In this document: one piece after another, positions 52,335 through 59,929 of the stretch
How positions within the stretch are numbered: the stretch's first letter is position 1
Layout of the letters: every line of letters starts with the position of its first letter
Source: Planctomycetaceae bacterium
Lineage (GTDB): Bacteria > Planctomycetota > Phycisphaerae > UBA1845 > UTPLA1
Reading direction: 5' to 3'
Length of the DNA: 64,000 bases
Assembly: GCA_006969385.1 (NCBI GenBank)
Contig: CP030884.1
Location: forward strand, 2,170,001-2,234,000
The notes under the pieces: model-generated
Told to the model about the DNA's origin: nothing
The model's database searches: none
Seen by the model: only the letters and a program-made list of their open reading frames with translations
Translations under genes and position numbers: made by a program

Positions 52335-53563
52335 ATCCCGCCGCGCCGCACATCCTTTTTGTTAACGAGTTCTATTACCCGGATATCTGCGCCAGTAGCG
52401 CCGTCCTTACAGACAGGCTGCCGCGGTTGGCGGCAGCGCGGCCCGATTGGAAGATCACCGTCTTAACGGGTCGGCGCGCGTGGGATGATTCGACGGTGTT
52501 GCACGCGGCCGAGGAATCACATTGTGGCGTGCGCATCGTGCGGGTGGATCGACCGGCGCTGCCCAAGCGTAGTGTCTTGCAACGCGCGCTGGGCTTTCTG
52601 GCGTTTCAGCGCAATGCGCTGCGTACTGCGCGCGGGTTGGGCAAGATCGATCTGGTTGTGGGCACGACGGCACCACCGCAAGGTGCGGGTATTGCGGCGC
52701 GCATCGCGAAGCGTGCGGGTTGCCCGTTTGTTTATACCGTGCTGGATTTGTATCCCGATTTGGCGGATACGCTCGATAAGTTGCGCGCTTCGTCGTTGAT
52801 TTATAAGCGATGGTTGAAGAAAGACACGCAACTGATGCAGCAGGCCGCCGCCGTCGTATCGATTTCAACGCCGATGTCGGAGCGCATCGCGCAAACGAGA
52901 TCGGTACCCGCCGAGAAATGCATCACGATTCACGATGGTTTCGATGAGACTGCCGTTGCGCCGCCGACGCGTGATACGGCAAATCGCTTCGCACAACATT
53001 ACAACCCGCAAGGGCGCTTCGTCGTGCAATACGCCGGCAATATGGGTTTGTCGCATCCGTTTGAGGCGATCATGGCGACGACGCGCCAACTCGAAGGTGA
53101 GCGCGATGTGCTGTTTCAGTTGATTGGCGACGGCCCGCAACGCGGTTATATCGAGCAACATGCCACAGCGCAAACGCAAGTGCTAGACTATCAACCGGCC
53201 GAGCGCTTATGGGAAGTCTTGCACGCTGCCGACGCGTGTTTGATTTCGCAGCATCCGCGCATGTTCGATCAGGCGTTGCCGTTTAAGGTGTACGGCATCT
53301 TCGCCGCGCGCAAGCCGGTGATCTTCGTTGGCAACCCGGCGTCGGAAATTGCGGGTTGGCTCTCCGAGGCGAATGCAGGCATCACGGTCAGCCATGAAAC
53401 GCCGGAACAACTGACGGCGGCGATTCGACGATTGCAAAGCGATCGCGCCGAGGCCGAGGCGATGGGGCAGCGGGGATATGCGTTGTTTAAGGAGCGATTA
53501 CAATCGAGCGCGGCGGTGGAGAAGTGGTTGACGCTGTTCGAGCGCGTGCTAGGCGGCGGTTGA
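52331..53563 (+). CDS. Glycosyltransferase family 4 protein
   Basis: Its start overlaps the previous stop (ATGA). The 410-aa protein has the GT-B layout: N-terminal HILFVNEFYYPDICASSAVL (acceptor domain start), FVYTVLDLYPDLAD, and IHDGFDE. The C-terminal nucleotide-sugar domain has VVQYAGNMGLSHPFEAIM, FQLIGDGPQRGYIEQ, LHAADACLISQHP and FKVYGIFAARKPVIFV. It looks like WcaI/WbuB-type transferases of exopolysaccharide clusters, here with Phe-Lys-Val-Tyr-Gly-Ile in place of the usual P-S-K loop. Working on the lipid-linked sugar made by its coupled neighbour is the likely role. Confidence 0.87.
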   Translation: MNPAAPHILFVNEFYYPDICASSAVLTDRLPRLAAARPDWKITVLTGRRAWDDSTVLHAAEESHCGVRIVRVDRPALPKRSVLQRALGFLAFQRNALRTARGLGKIDLVVGTTAPPQGAGIAARIAKRAGCPFVYTVLDLYPDLADTLDKLRASSLIYKRWLKKDTQLMQQAAAVVSISTPMSERIAQTRSVPAEKCITIHDGFDETAVAPPTRDTANRFAQHYNPQGRFVVQYAGNMGLSHPFEAIMATTRQLEGERDVLFQLIGDGPQRGYIEQHATAQTQVLDYQPAERLWEVLHAADACLISQHPRMFDQALPFKVYGIFAARKPVIFVGNPASEIAGWLSEANAGITVSHETPEQLTAAIRRLQSDRAEAEAMGQRGYALFKERLQSSAAVEKWLTLFERVLGGG

Positions 53564-53613
53564 TGCGGTAACGATTCGGCGCTGCTGCCGCGTTCACCCA
53601 CGCACGTGACAAA

Positions 53614-54996
53614 TCACGGCGGGTTTTGTATGCAGGTCGATACGCAACTATGTGCCAAATCGCGATGGCCGGTATAATTCCGGCATCTTAGCGCCCGTAG
53701 CTCAGCTGGATAGAGCAGCGGACTTCTAATCCGCAGGTCGTAGGTTCGAATCCTACCGGGCGTGGTTTTATTGAGGATTTTTTGATTAGAATTTTTATGT
53801 TTTGGTGTTTCGTCACCAAGGAAAACACCAAGCGAATCCGTTCCCGTTTCTGCTGCTACCTGTCCGGGCTCGATAGTCGGTAAGGCCGCAACCGCTTCGG
53901 ACAAATCCGACAGCACAGTATGCGAATACCGATCCATCGTGAGCGTGATAGTCGAATGCCTTGCTAGCTGCTGGGCCACCTTCGGATGTACGCCGGACCG
54001 TGCAAGGTTGGTGATGAACGTATGGCGAAGCGCGTGGAAGTCCGCCACCCGTCCCTCAGAGTCCTTGTATTCGATTCCAGCGGCATCTAAGTCCTTGCGA
54101 ATCATCTTGGCTGTCTTGTCGCTTGGCGGCATTCTCAGGGCTTCTGCATTCGGTAGCTTGTTGCTCAGGTGGGAACGTAGAGCCTCTACTAACTTGGGCC
54201 GCAACGGGAGTTCGTCCTGTCGCCTTCGCTTGGAGTATGCGGCATCGACTACGACAATCGGGGGGACTTTATCGAGCCGAAACGATTGCACCCGTAGGCT
54301 CCGAAGCTCTGCGGCCCGCAACCCTGTTTCAGTGGCTAACCGATAGACCAAAGCGCGCTCCGGTCCTGTCATGCCGTATCGTGCCGGGCTTTGGTTGGTG
54401 GAAGTGAGTAGGGCTGATAGTTCGCTATCGGTGAAGGCTCGCCTATCGTGCCGTCGGTCGGTTCTGACGTTACGCGCTTTCAGGTGGCGGATCGGGCTTT
54501 CAGGGGCCCGGCCTTCCGTAACCATCCACCGACAGAATTGCTTTATACCCTGTTGGTAATAGTTGGCTGTTTGAATACTCAATCCGGTTTCCAGCATATT
54601 CGCAAGCTGGGTCTGTATCCGATCCGCCCCTACGTCCGACCACTTCTTAATTCGCGCCTCGTTGCACAGATTCGTGACGCGCGTATGCATTAGCTTCGCG
54701 TGTTTCTCGGTTGTTCCTTTGGCAATCAGAGACGCCTTCCAGTCCGCAAGGTGGTCCGCCAGTGGTCGCTTGCGGTGGACTTCGTACTTATCAACAAGGT
54801 CGGTTTCGCCTCGTTCTGCGGCCTTCTCCAGTTTTGCGGCAAGCTGAAACGTAGCGGCTTTATCGATGTATCCGGGAACCCGCTTACGTTTACCGTCCGG
54901 CCCTTGGTATTCGATATACCACTTGCGGGTTCGTTTCTTAATCCGGTTTCCGTCCGGTCCTGTTGCGGTGTATTCGTGTCGGAAGATACGGGCCAT
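53614..54996 (-). CDS. int: Tyrosine-recombinase integrase; C-terminus overlaps the tRNA
   Basis: ATG 54996 has GGAGG nine bases upstream. The 460-aa protein has an N-terminal arm-binding part (RKWYIEYQGPDGKRKRVPG), a core-binding domain, and the catalytic domain with TETGLRAAELRSL (Arg I), HALRHTFITNLARSG (H-x-x-R), QQLARHSTITLTMDRYSH (His and the Tyr nucleophile). It inserts and excises the element. After about residue 410 the frame runs through the left attachment site antisense to tRNA-Arg (TTPGRIRTYDLRIRSPLLY) and on into host DNA up to 53614. In the excised circle the frame would instead continue into a 68-codon tail now at the other end (59723-59929). So the protein's end changes on integration. 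Confidence 0.93.
   Translation of the reverse strand: MARIFRHEYTATGPDGNRIKKRTRKWYIEYQGPDGKRKRVPGYIDKAATFQLAAKLEKAAERGETDLVDKYEVHRKRPLADHLADWKASLIAKGTTEKHAKLMHTRVTNLCNEARIKKWSDVGADRIQTQLANMLETGLSIQTANYYQQGIKQFCRWMVTEGRAPESPIRHLKARNVRTDRRHDRRAFTDSELSALLTSTNQSPARYGMTGPERALVYRLATETGLRAAELRSLRVQSFRLDKVPPIVVVDAAYSKRRRQDELPLRPKLVEALRSHLSNKLPNAEALRMPPSDKTAKMIRKDLDAAGIEYKDSEGRVADFHALRHTFITNLARSGVHPKVAQQLARHSTITLTMDRYSHTVLSDLSEAVAALPTIEPGQVAAETGTDSLGVFLGDETPKHKNSNQKILNKTTPGRIRTYDLRIRSPLLYPAELRALRCRNYTGHRDLAHSCVSTCIQNPP
53673..53678 (+). promoter_or_regulatory. -10 box of the tRNA gene
   Basis: A perfect TATAAT 12 bp before the tRNA. No clear -35 box is seen. Confidence 0.5.
53691..53764 (+). tRNA. tRNA-Arg (anticodon TCT)
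   Basis: The cloverleaf is complete: acceptor stem GCGCCCG/CGGGCGT (with one G-U at the end), D arm GCTC/GAGC, anticodon arm GCGGA/TCCGC with loop CTTCTAA (anticodon TCT), and T arm GTAGG/CCTAC with loop TTCGAAT. CCA is not encoded. The integrative element is inserted in its 3' part, starting at 53710, and its left attachment copy restores the gene. Confidence 0.95.
53710..53768 (+). repeat. Left attachment site (attL), 59-bp direct repeat
   Basis: The 3' part of tRNA-Arg from the anticodon stem to past the end. It is identical to 59930-59988 and is the crossover region. Confidence 0.92.
53815..53832 (+). repeat. Candidate integrase arm-type sites, left
   Basis: ACCAAG-n6-ACCAAG with a 12-bp period, 47 bp inside the left attachment repeat. 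The same pair, in the same orientation, lies 48 bp inside the right repeat. Confidence 0.5.
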
Positions 54997-55135
54997 CGTG
55001 TCGTGCCTCCAAAAGTGTAGAGTGTCCCCAATAGCGGAGGCTGACAATGCAACGCGCTAACGACTGATAGAGTCAGACAATCCGATGCGGTCTTGTATTG
55101 CGTATTCGGCCCGAAGTTTGTAGCGGCAATTAAAA

Positions 55136-55192
55136 GAGCGGTCCCCGGTTACGAGCTTACTCTGAGTAAGTCCAGAAACAGGGGCACCGCTC
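55136..55192. promoter_or_regulatory. Nested palindrome upstream of the integrase gene
   Basis: Outer arms GAGCGGTCCCC (55136-55146) and its complement with one extra base (55181-55192) enclose a perfect 15-bp palindrome CTTACTCTGAGTAAG (55156-55170). It lies in the gap between the ATPase-like gene and the integrase. It could be an operator or RNA switch of the integrase, or the terminator of the upstream gene. Confidence 0.4.
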
Positions 55193-55236
55193 GCCCAGAG
55201 GTCAGGTTGTGGTCCGGGTAGTTGGCTAACTGCGGA

Positions 55237-56550
55237 CTAGTTTAGCTCGGGATCGTGTTCCTCTGCTTCGTCGATTAGAGACTGCAAAAGTTCACGCTGA
55301 GTGTCTCGCAGCTTTACGCCTTGGTAGTTACCGGTCAGCGTGGAAACCGGAATGCCTGCTCGTCGGACGAGTTTCCCGGCGTCTCGGGATGAATCAGAAC
55401 CGAGCCCTGCCTCCATAGCAATATCGCTGAGTCGAATGCGACTTGTCCCATTCCTCGATTCAAGCGTTATGATTGCACGAGCAACCGATACCATGTCATC
55501 TTCATCCGACAACGCGTCTAGTCGCACCTGTGTTTCGAGCAAGAGTTGAATGATCTTTTCGCGAGTAACGTCATCAGATATCGTCATAACGGACTTCGCT
55601 ACTTGCCGTAGTCGGGGCTTTAAGCCGCGAGGAAATACGACCTCTGATTGGGCAACGGTCTTGAGGTTCCTGATTCGGTATGTGAGGAGTTTGTTACGCA
55701 GCTCTCGTGCTTCGGTATGGAACTCAAATGGCAACTCTGACGGAATCTCGTCCTTCCGAGTCAATTTGCTGGGCATAAGAATGTCCAGTTTTCGTGATTC
55801 CAGCGCGACGTTCGGGTGGCTGTAGTGGTGAGCGAACACTTTGGGCCCGAACACTTCGATGGTAGTTGGGTCCCACTCGTCTTTGCCGTTTTTACGGCTC
55901 ACGAGGTATGGGCGACCTGCTTCATTGCCTTCGCGCAGGATACGCATCAATTCTCTTCCGACGTCATCGTGTTCCGGGAAGTCCGCCTCATCGAGGCAAA
56001 GGGTGCCGCGCACAGCATCGACGAATCTGCGTAGGCTTGCCACGGTTGGTCCACCGCCGATTAGGGAGCCGCGATAAGAGAGTGAACCGACAATGTCGAG
56101 CGCTCTGGACTTGCCCCTACCGAAAGACGGGTGCCGAAAACTCAGGTACGGAATGACAGGAAATGCGTCGTAAACCCATGTCATCTTTATGTATGCTGCC
56201 ACGATCAGATTGTGACCGGGCCGTAACTCTAGATACTTGTCGATAAACGCGACAATCTGACCGGTTAGCGCAGCGTCGGTCACGTAGTCCATCGCTTCGG
56301 TCGGAAGCATGATGACGCCGGGGCGGATATCTCGTCCGGGGGTGCCGATTTTCGACGCAAGTGATTCGAGTTTCGCCCACACCTCGTCATGCTGAACAAT
56401 CCCGATGGACTGTAATGTTGGCTTACCGTCAATCACCGGCATGATTGGCTCAACCGGGATGTCATACTCTTCGGGCTTAACTCTCTTAACTTGGTTAACT
56501 GTGCTCGGACTGGCTGGGATGCCTTCGGAAGGTTTGATTTCGTTATTCAA
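55237..56550 (-). CDS. P-loop ATPase-like protein of the element
   Basis: TTG 56550 is supported by GGAGGA seven bases upstream. The 437-aa protein has an N-terminal linker (NNEIKPSEGIPASPSTVNQV). An ATPase-like centre follows: FRHPSFGRGKSRALDIVGSLSY (glycine-rich loop with GKS, like Walker A), then GTLCLDEADFPEHDDVG (Walker B with DEAD-like box), RPYLVSRKNGKD and the sensor-like region PKVFAHHYSHPNVAL. The C-terminal 130 residues are helical, with RLSDIAMEAGLGSDSSRDAGKLV resembling a winged helix. This outline fits mobile-element replication or DUF3631-type ATPases, but I cannot assign it firmly. It may serve replication or maintenance of the circular form. Confidence 0.65.
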   Translation of the reverse strand: MNNEIKPSEGIPASPSTVNQVKRVKPEEYDIPVEPIMPVIDGKPTLQSIGIVQHDEVWAKLESLASKIGTPGRDIRPGVIMLPTEAMDYVTDAALTGQIVAFIDKYLELRPGHNLIVAAYIKMTWVYDAFPVIPYLSFRHPSFGRGKSRALDIVGSLSYRGSLIGGGPTVASLRRFVDAVRGTLCLDEADFPEHDDVGRELMRILREGNEAGRPYLVSRKNGKDEWDPTTIEVFGPKVFAHHYSHPNVALESRKLDILMPSKLTRKDEIPSELPFEFHTEARELRNKLLTYRIRNLKTVAQSEVVFPRGLKPRLRQVAKSVMTISDDVTREKIIQLLLETQVRLDALSDEDDMVSVARAIITLESRNGTSRIRLSDIAMEAGLGSDSSRDAGKLVRRAGIPVSTLTGNYQGVKLRDTQRELLQSLIDEAEEHDPELN

Positions 56551-56757
56551 GGAAAATTCCTCCGGTCCTCTGGGGAGTACGGACCTGCTAGATCACGGGC
56601 TACTAAAGCTCGGATCGTCTTTTGGCTTTCATATTGATTCTTAATGGAGAAACGAGTAAAAAGACGTGACGTTAATCGATGGCCCTGTGTCCATCTCCGC
56701 AGGGGTGCGGGGCCTCGTCTTTTTCAGGCTTATTCAGGTTTCGCGGTTATCTCATTG

Positions 56758-56970
56758 CTACTGACCCTCCGTGGTGTCGTCGGTCGGCTCTGCGGCCTTG
56801 GCTCCGTCAGCGAACCACCGTTCAAGCTCTGCCCGATCCCAAAGAACCGCACCACCGATGCGGCGGGGCTTTGGAATCAGCTTTTGTTCTGCCCAGTTAC
56901 GCCATGTACGCAGCGAAACACCGAACATACGGGCGCAATCGCGGGCCCGAATCGCATAGCGCTCGGTCAT
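56758..56970 (-). CDS. HTH excisionase-like protein (AlpA/MerR-type, 70 aa)
   Basis: ATG 56970 has a perfect AGGAGGT site. MTERYAIRARDCARMFGVSLRTW is the helix-turn-helix of the HTH_17/excisionase family, followed by the wing KLIPKPRRIGGAVLWDRAELERWF. Such proteins bend DNA at attachment sites to direct the integrase to excision, or act as regulators of the element (AlpA). The tail is Ala/Asp/Glu-rich. It is upstream of the ATPase-like gene on the same strand, 207 bp away. Confidence 0.85.
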   Translation of the reverse strand: MTERYAIRARDCARMFGVSLRTWRNWAEQKLIPKPRRIGGAVLWDRAELERWFADGAKAAEPTDDTTEGQ

Positions 56971-57335
56971 TATTGACCTCCTGTCGCTCCTATTGGTTTG
57001 TTGGGGAGAGGGTTGAGATCGGCATGCGCGATGCATCAATCGTGTTCGCGTTGCTGTCTACTTTCGTTTATACAGCAGAGTTCCGGCATGTCAAAAGCAA
57101 AATCATGCAATCGGACCCCATGAACACGAATCGTATAATGGCACAATTCGTTTACCCGTAAGGGTGCTTAGGTAGATTTGCCCGAGTTCCGTTTCGCTCT
57201 CAGTCTGCATCAAATAAGAGTCGTTCGCGCGAGTTTACTTTTCGGTTCGGCCATTGCTACGAACATCGAAAAGGTACAAAAAGGTGAACAAACCGTTCAG
57301 GTTGGCTACTTTCCAGAGTCCTGTCTAAAGCGAAA

Positions 57336-57377
57336 GTGAACTTAGTGAAGGTAGTGAGGCAAATAGAATGTGAGCCG
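57336..57377 (-). repeat. Cluster A of 9-bp GTGAA repeats
   Basis: GTGAA at 57336, 57345 and GTGAG at 57354, a regular 9-bp period (minus orientation). The 34-bp stretch 57344-57377 recurs imperfectly at 59295-59328, on the other side of the cargo gene. Confidence 0.6.
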
Positions 57378-57396
57378 TGATGAGCCCGCTAGCGTG

Positions 57397-58998
57397 CTAT
57401 TGACTCAATAGCCGCTCGACGAACAAGTGAATATCGTGTCCATCAACAAGGCCATCATCGTTCATGTCTCCTCGCTCAGGACAGGGACAAGCGTCACCTA
57501 CGCCGTCCCCGTCTAAGTCTGACTGGCTCGGATTCCGGACGTCGGGGCAGTTGTCGCAAAGATCACCTATTAAGTCACCGTCCGTATCCGTTTGGGACGG
57601 GTTGAATACAACGGGGCAGTTGTCGCAATCAATCGGTACAGTATCCGCATCGTCATCTAGCCCATCGTCAAAACCGAGGCACCGGTCACACGCATCACCG
57701 ACACCGTCCATGTCCGTATCAGTTTGATCGATGTTGGAAACAATGGGACAGTTGTCGCTCCCATCCGGAACCCCGTCTAGGTCGGCGTCATCTATCGTCG
57801 CGAGGTAAACACCACTCGAACCATCGGCAAACTCTGCAACCAGTACGACACGGTTCTGATCGACGCCCTCTTGATCGGCGAGCCGGACCTGTGCGACCGC
57901 TTTCCCTTCCAAGTTGTCACCGATGGCGAGTACCTTCCCAATAGTTTGGTCATATTCAGCGTAGATTCCTCGTCCTAAACCGACGGACGGTTGAGGTCTT
58001 GCGATGAATGCAACGGTCGAACCACTCAGGCCGATATTGTCCGTGAAGTTGGATAGTTGCGAACCGGGGGCTCCCGGTGCTGGCGTAGATTGATCGGCGA
58101 CCCGTCTTATCCCCGACTGGCTTGAAACCCAGACGCCGCCTCCCACACTATCGAATGCTACATGTCCTCCATGAACAGGTGGATGACCTCCGAAGGCTGA
58201 AAAAGTTTCGCCGTTACCATCAGGAATAAGCGTCGTTTGATCGACGATCACGCCGAGGGTCAACGATTGCACGTCGAAGCTATAGATTCCGTACCGGTAT
58301 TGAGAGTCCTCCGCCGTCGCCCAAAAAGCGACAAGTTGTTGATCGATTGAGGGCGCTCTAAAGCCCTGTGCCAGGAAAGTGCCGCTCCCCAGTGGAATAG
58401 CTGTGTTCGAATCGACAATCTGAATAGTCTCCGCACCCTCCGTCGCGACATACAAGCCGCGAATCGTTGCCTCAATAACGGGTTGGTAAGGACCATCCGC
58501 AAGGAAAGCGATTCGGTTGCCGCTAATGGACGGGCTGTTGACATGTGTAAAGGTACCTTGGTCGAGAGGATGCGCCGTCTCTAGATTGGCGACAACAGGC
58601 CAAGCCGCGATGTTGGTATAGATTCCCTCTTGGTCGATGCCTGTACCTCGGTATGCTACATTCGTTCCATCGATTGAAGGGCTCGCTAGAGTCGAGAACG
58701 TTCCTACTCCGGAGGGGATAGACGTGTTCGTATCAGCGACCATCGAAAGCACGCCGCCAGCGTAGAGGTAAACGCCCTCTATTCCCTCACCGAGTCCAAC
58801 GAATGCAACATTGCCTTGACTCACCACCGGATGAATGCGAAAACTCTCGAATGTCTGGGCAGAGTTCGGAATGCGGGTGTTCGTGTCTGCTATTTTGGTA
58901 AAGGTAACGCTCCACGGGTCGGCGAATACATCGACACCGTGAACGGATGCGAGGGCCGCGACAATCAATGCCCGGACGATTTTGGAGTCGTTATACAC
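57397..58998 (-). CDS. Secreted cargo protein with thrombospondin type 3 repeats and dockerin-like tail
   Basis: GTG 58998 has GGAGA six bases upstream. The 533-aa protein starts with a signal peptide (KIVRALIVAALASVHGVDVFA). The main part is made of about seven repeats of the type IADTNTRIPNSAQTFESF...PSISGNxVAF..GxGIxG(I/V)Y, like planctomycete choice-of-anchor or propeller proteins. From about residue 425 there are Ca-binding thrombospondin type 3 repeats (DADLDGVPDGSDNCPIV, DTDMDGVGDACD, DTDGDLIGDLCDNCP, DLDGDGVGDAC). The C-terminus GDMNDDGLVDGHDIHLFVERLL is an EF-hand/dockerin-like motif common in Phycisphaerae. It is probably a cell-surface adhesion or display protein; that use is inference. 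As the only cargo of the element it is unusual. Confidence 0.85.
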   Translation of the reverse strand: MYNDSKIVRALIVAALASVHGVDVFADPWSVTFTKIADTNTRIPNSAQTFESFRIHPVVSQGNVAFVGLGEGIEGVYLYAGGVLSMVADTNTSIPSGVGTFSTLASPSIDGTNVAYRGTGIDQEGIYTNIAAWPVVANLETAHPLDQGTFTHVNSPSISGNRIAFLADGPYQPVIEATIRGLYVATEGAETIQIVDSNTAIPLGSGTFLAQGFRAPSIDQQLVAFWATAEDSQYRYGIYSFDVQSLTLGVIVDQTTLIPDGNGETFSAFGGHPPVHGGHVAFDSVGGGVWVSSQSGIRRVADQSTPAPGAPGSQLSNFTDNIGLSGSTVAFIARPQPSVGLGRGIYAEYDQTIGKVLAIGDNLEGKAVAQVRLADQEGVDQNRVVLVAEFADGSSGVYLATIDDADLDGVPDGSDNCPIVSNIDQTDTDMDGVGDACDRCLGFDDGLDDDADTVPIDCDNCPVVFNPSQTDTDGDLIGDLCDNCPDVRNPSQSDLDGDGVGDACPCPERGDMNDDGLVDGHDIHLFVERLLSQ

Positions 58999-59233
58999 TT
59001 TGATTCTCCAGCAGAGTTTCAGACTTTTGGGGCGTTTCTGTGGATAGTGTACCCCACCAATCTAGATGATTGAACACCTGTGGCCTAATGACGTCGAATT
59101 GTGTGTTATTACTAAAATGCCTGAACCCTTTCCATCGTGCATCGAGGGCCCTGCTGGGGGCCATCGGGGGGCTCCTTTCGCACCTTGTGTGCCCGTGGCG
59201 CTTCCGGATCGGAGTCCCTTACCCGTTCGGACA

Positions 59234-59260
59234 GGTTCACCAGCTTCACCGGGTTCACTT
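59234..59260 (+). repeat. Cluster B, three 9-bp TTCAC units
   Basis: GGTTCACCA, GCTTCACCG and GGTTCACTT follow each other without gaps. Confidence 0.65.
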
Positions 59261-59294
59261 CGGACACGAACCGAGAGCCGGGCTCCGGTTACAC

Positions 59295-59328
59295 AGTGAA
59301 GATAGTGAAGCACATAGAGCGTGAGGCG
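59295..59328 (-). repeat. Cluster C, direct repeat of the 57344 stretch
   Basis: AGTGAAGATAGTGAA at 59295-59309 (GTGAA twice with a 9-bp period), then further similarity to 57344-57377 up to 59328 (six differences in 34 bp). The first 15 bases are the exact inverse of 59553-59567. Confidence 0.62.
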
Positions 59329-59550
59329 GCTACAGCGTAGGCCGCAATAGTTTATCGCTATTGAGTGAGGGGGGGCCGTCGTGTCGATGCGCCCGAGTGA
59401 AACAAGTTAAGGAAGTTAAGCCCGAGAAGTTCGCCATCCGATAGAGGCTAGCAATATCGGTTCGGAATACTCTTTAAAGCTTGGTAAGTTCTAACGAACT
59501 GAACTGCAATGCTATGGGTGAAGGTCCGCAATGAGCCCCTTATTCTTATT

Positions 59551-59577
59551 GGTTCACTATCTTCACTTCGTTCACTA
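59551..59577 (+). repeat. Cluster D, three 9-bp TTCAC units
   Basis: GGTTCACTA, TCTTCACTT and CGTTCACTA in tandem. Another single GGTTCAC stands at 59690. Confidence 0.65.
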
Positions 59578-59722
59578 TTGGGGGATCAACGAACGCAGAG
59601 ACCGACAGTCCGGACGCCATAGTCAGAGAGCTTAACTTGGTTAACTGTGGCCATATAGCCCGAACAGAACGTGAGCCGACTTGCGGATAGGTTCACTTTG
59701 CCACCTTCCAACCCTCTCCCCT

Positions 59723-59929
59723 CTATCGGGGCTTGTTGTTAGGTGGATCGGCGGACGGAGCCGCAGACGAAACAAGGGCCCGGATTCCGTTGCGTATTGG
59801 CTCCGGAAGGTCGGTCCAGACTTGGATCAGGTGGGCTAGTTCGGGCTCGTTTTCGAGAATCGACACCAAGGGAGACACCAAGTTTTCGGGGGGCGATTCG
59901 TAAGTCGTTGCCTTTTCAGCAGTAGGACC
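59723..59929 (-). other. Orphan C-terminal tail of the integrase gene (attP-dependent)
   Basis: Going from the right attachment site on the minus strand, the integrase frame stays open for exactly 68 codons and stops at TAG 59725-59723. The translated tail has ordinary protein character, including ENEPELAHLIQVWTDLPEP and IRNGIRALVSSAA, a stretch of the kind found at the C-terminus of phage-type integrases. There is no start codon and no gene here in the inserted state; in the circular element the tail would be joined in frame to the integrase at 53710. Confidence 0.72.
59865..59882 (+). repeat. Candidate integrase arm-type sites, right
   Basis: ACCAAG-n6-ACCAAG, 12-bp period, 48 bp inside the right attachment repeat. 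It mirrors the pair at 53815-53832. Confidence 0.5.

Larger units (their letters stand above)
58999..59722. other. Non-coding region of the element with repeats
   Basis: No credible gene in this stretch of about 720 bp. It contains clusters of TTCAC/GTGAA 9-bp repeats (59234-59260, 59295-59309, 59551-59577), a near copy of the ATPase gene start (59403-59429), a 19-bp repeat (59631-59649), and the promoter region of the cargo gene. A replication origin or control region is possible. Confidence 0.55.

Noticed and set aside
53710..53764. The peptide TTPGRIRTYDLRIRSPLLY as a protein domain
   Set aside because: It is the antisense translation of tRNA-Arg and marks an attachment site, not a conserved protein feature.
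59066..59340. Three overlapping plus-strand frames of 67-84 codons in the element
   Set aside because: No ribosome site, Pro/Arg-rich random composition, and they cover the TTCAC repeat clusters.
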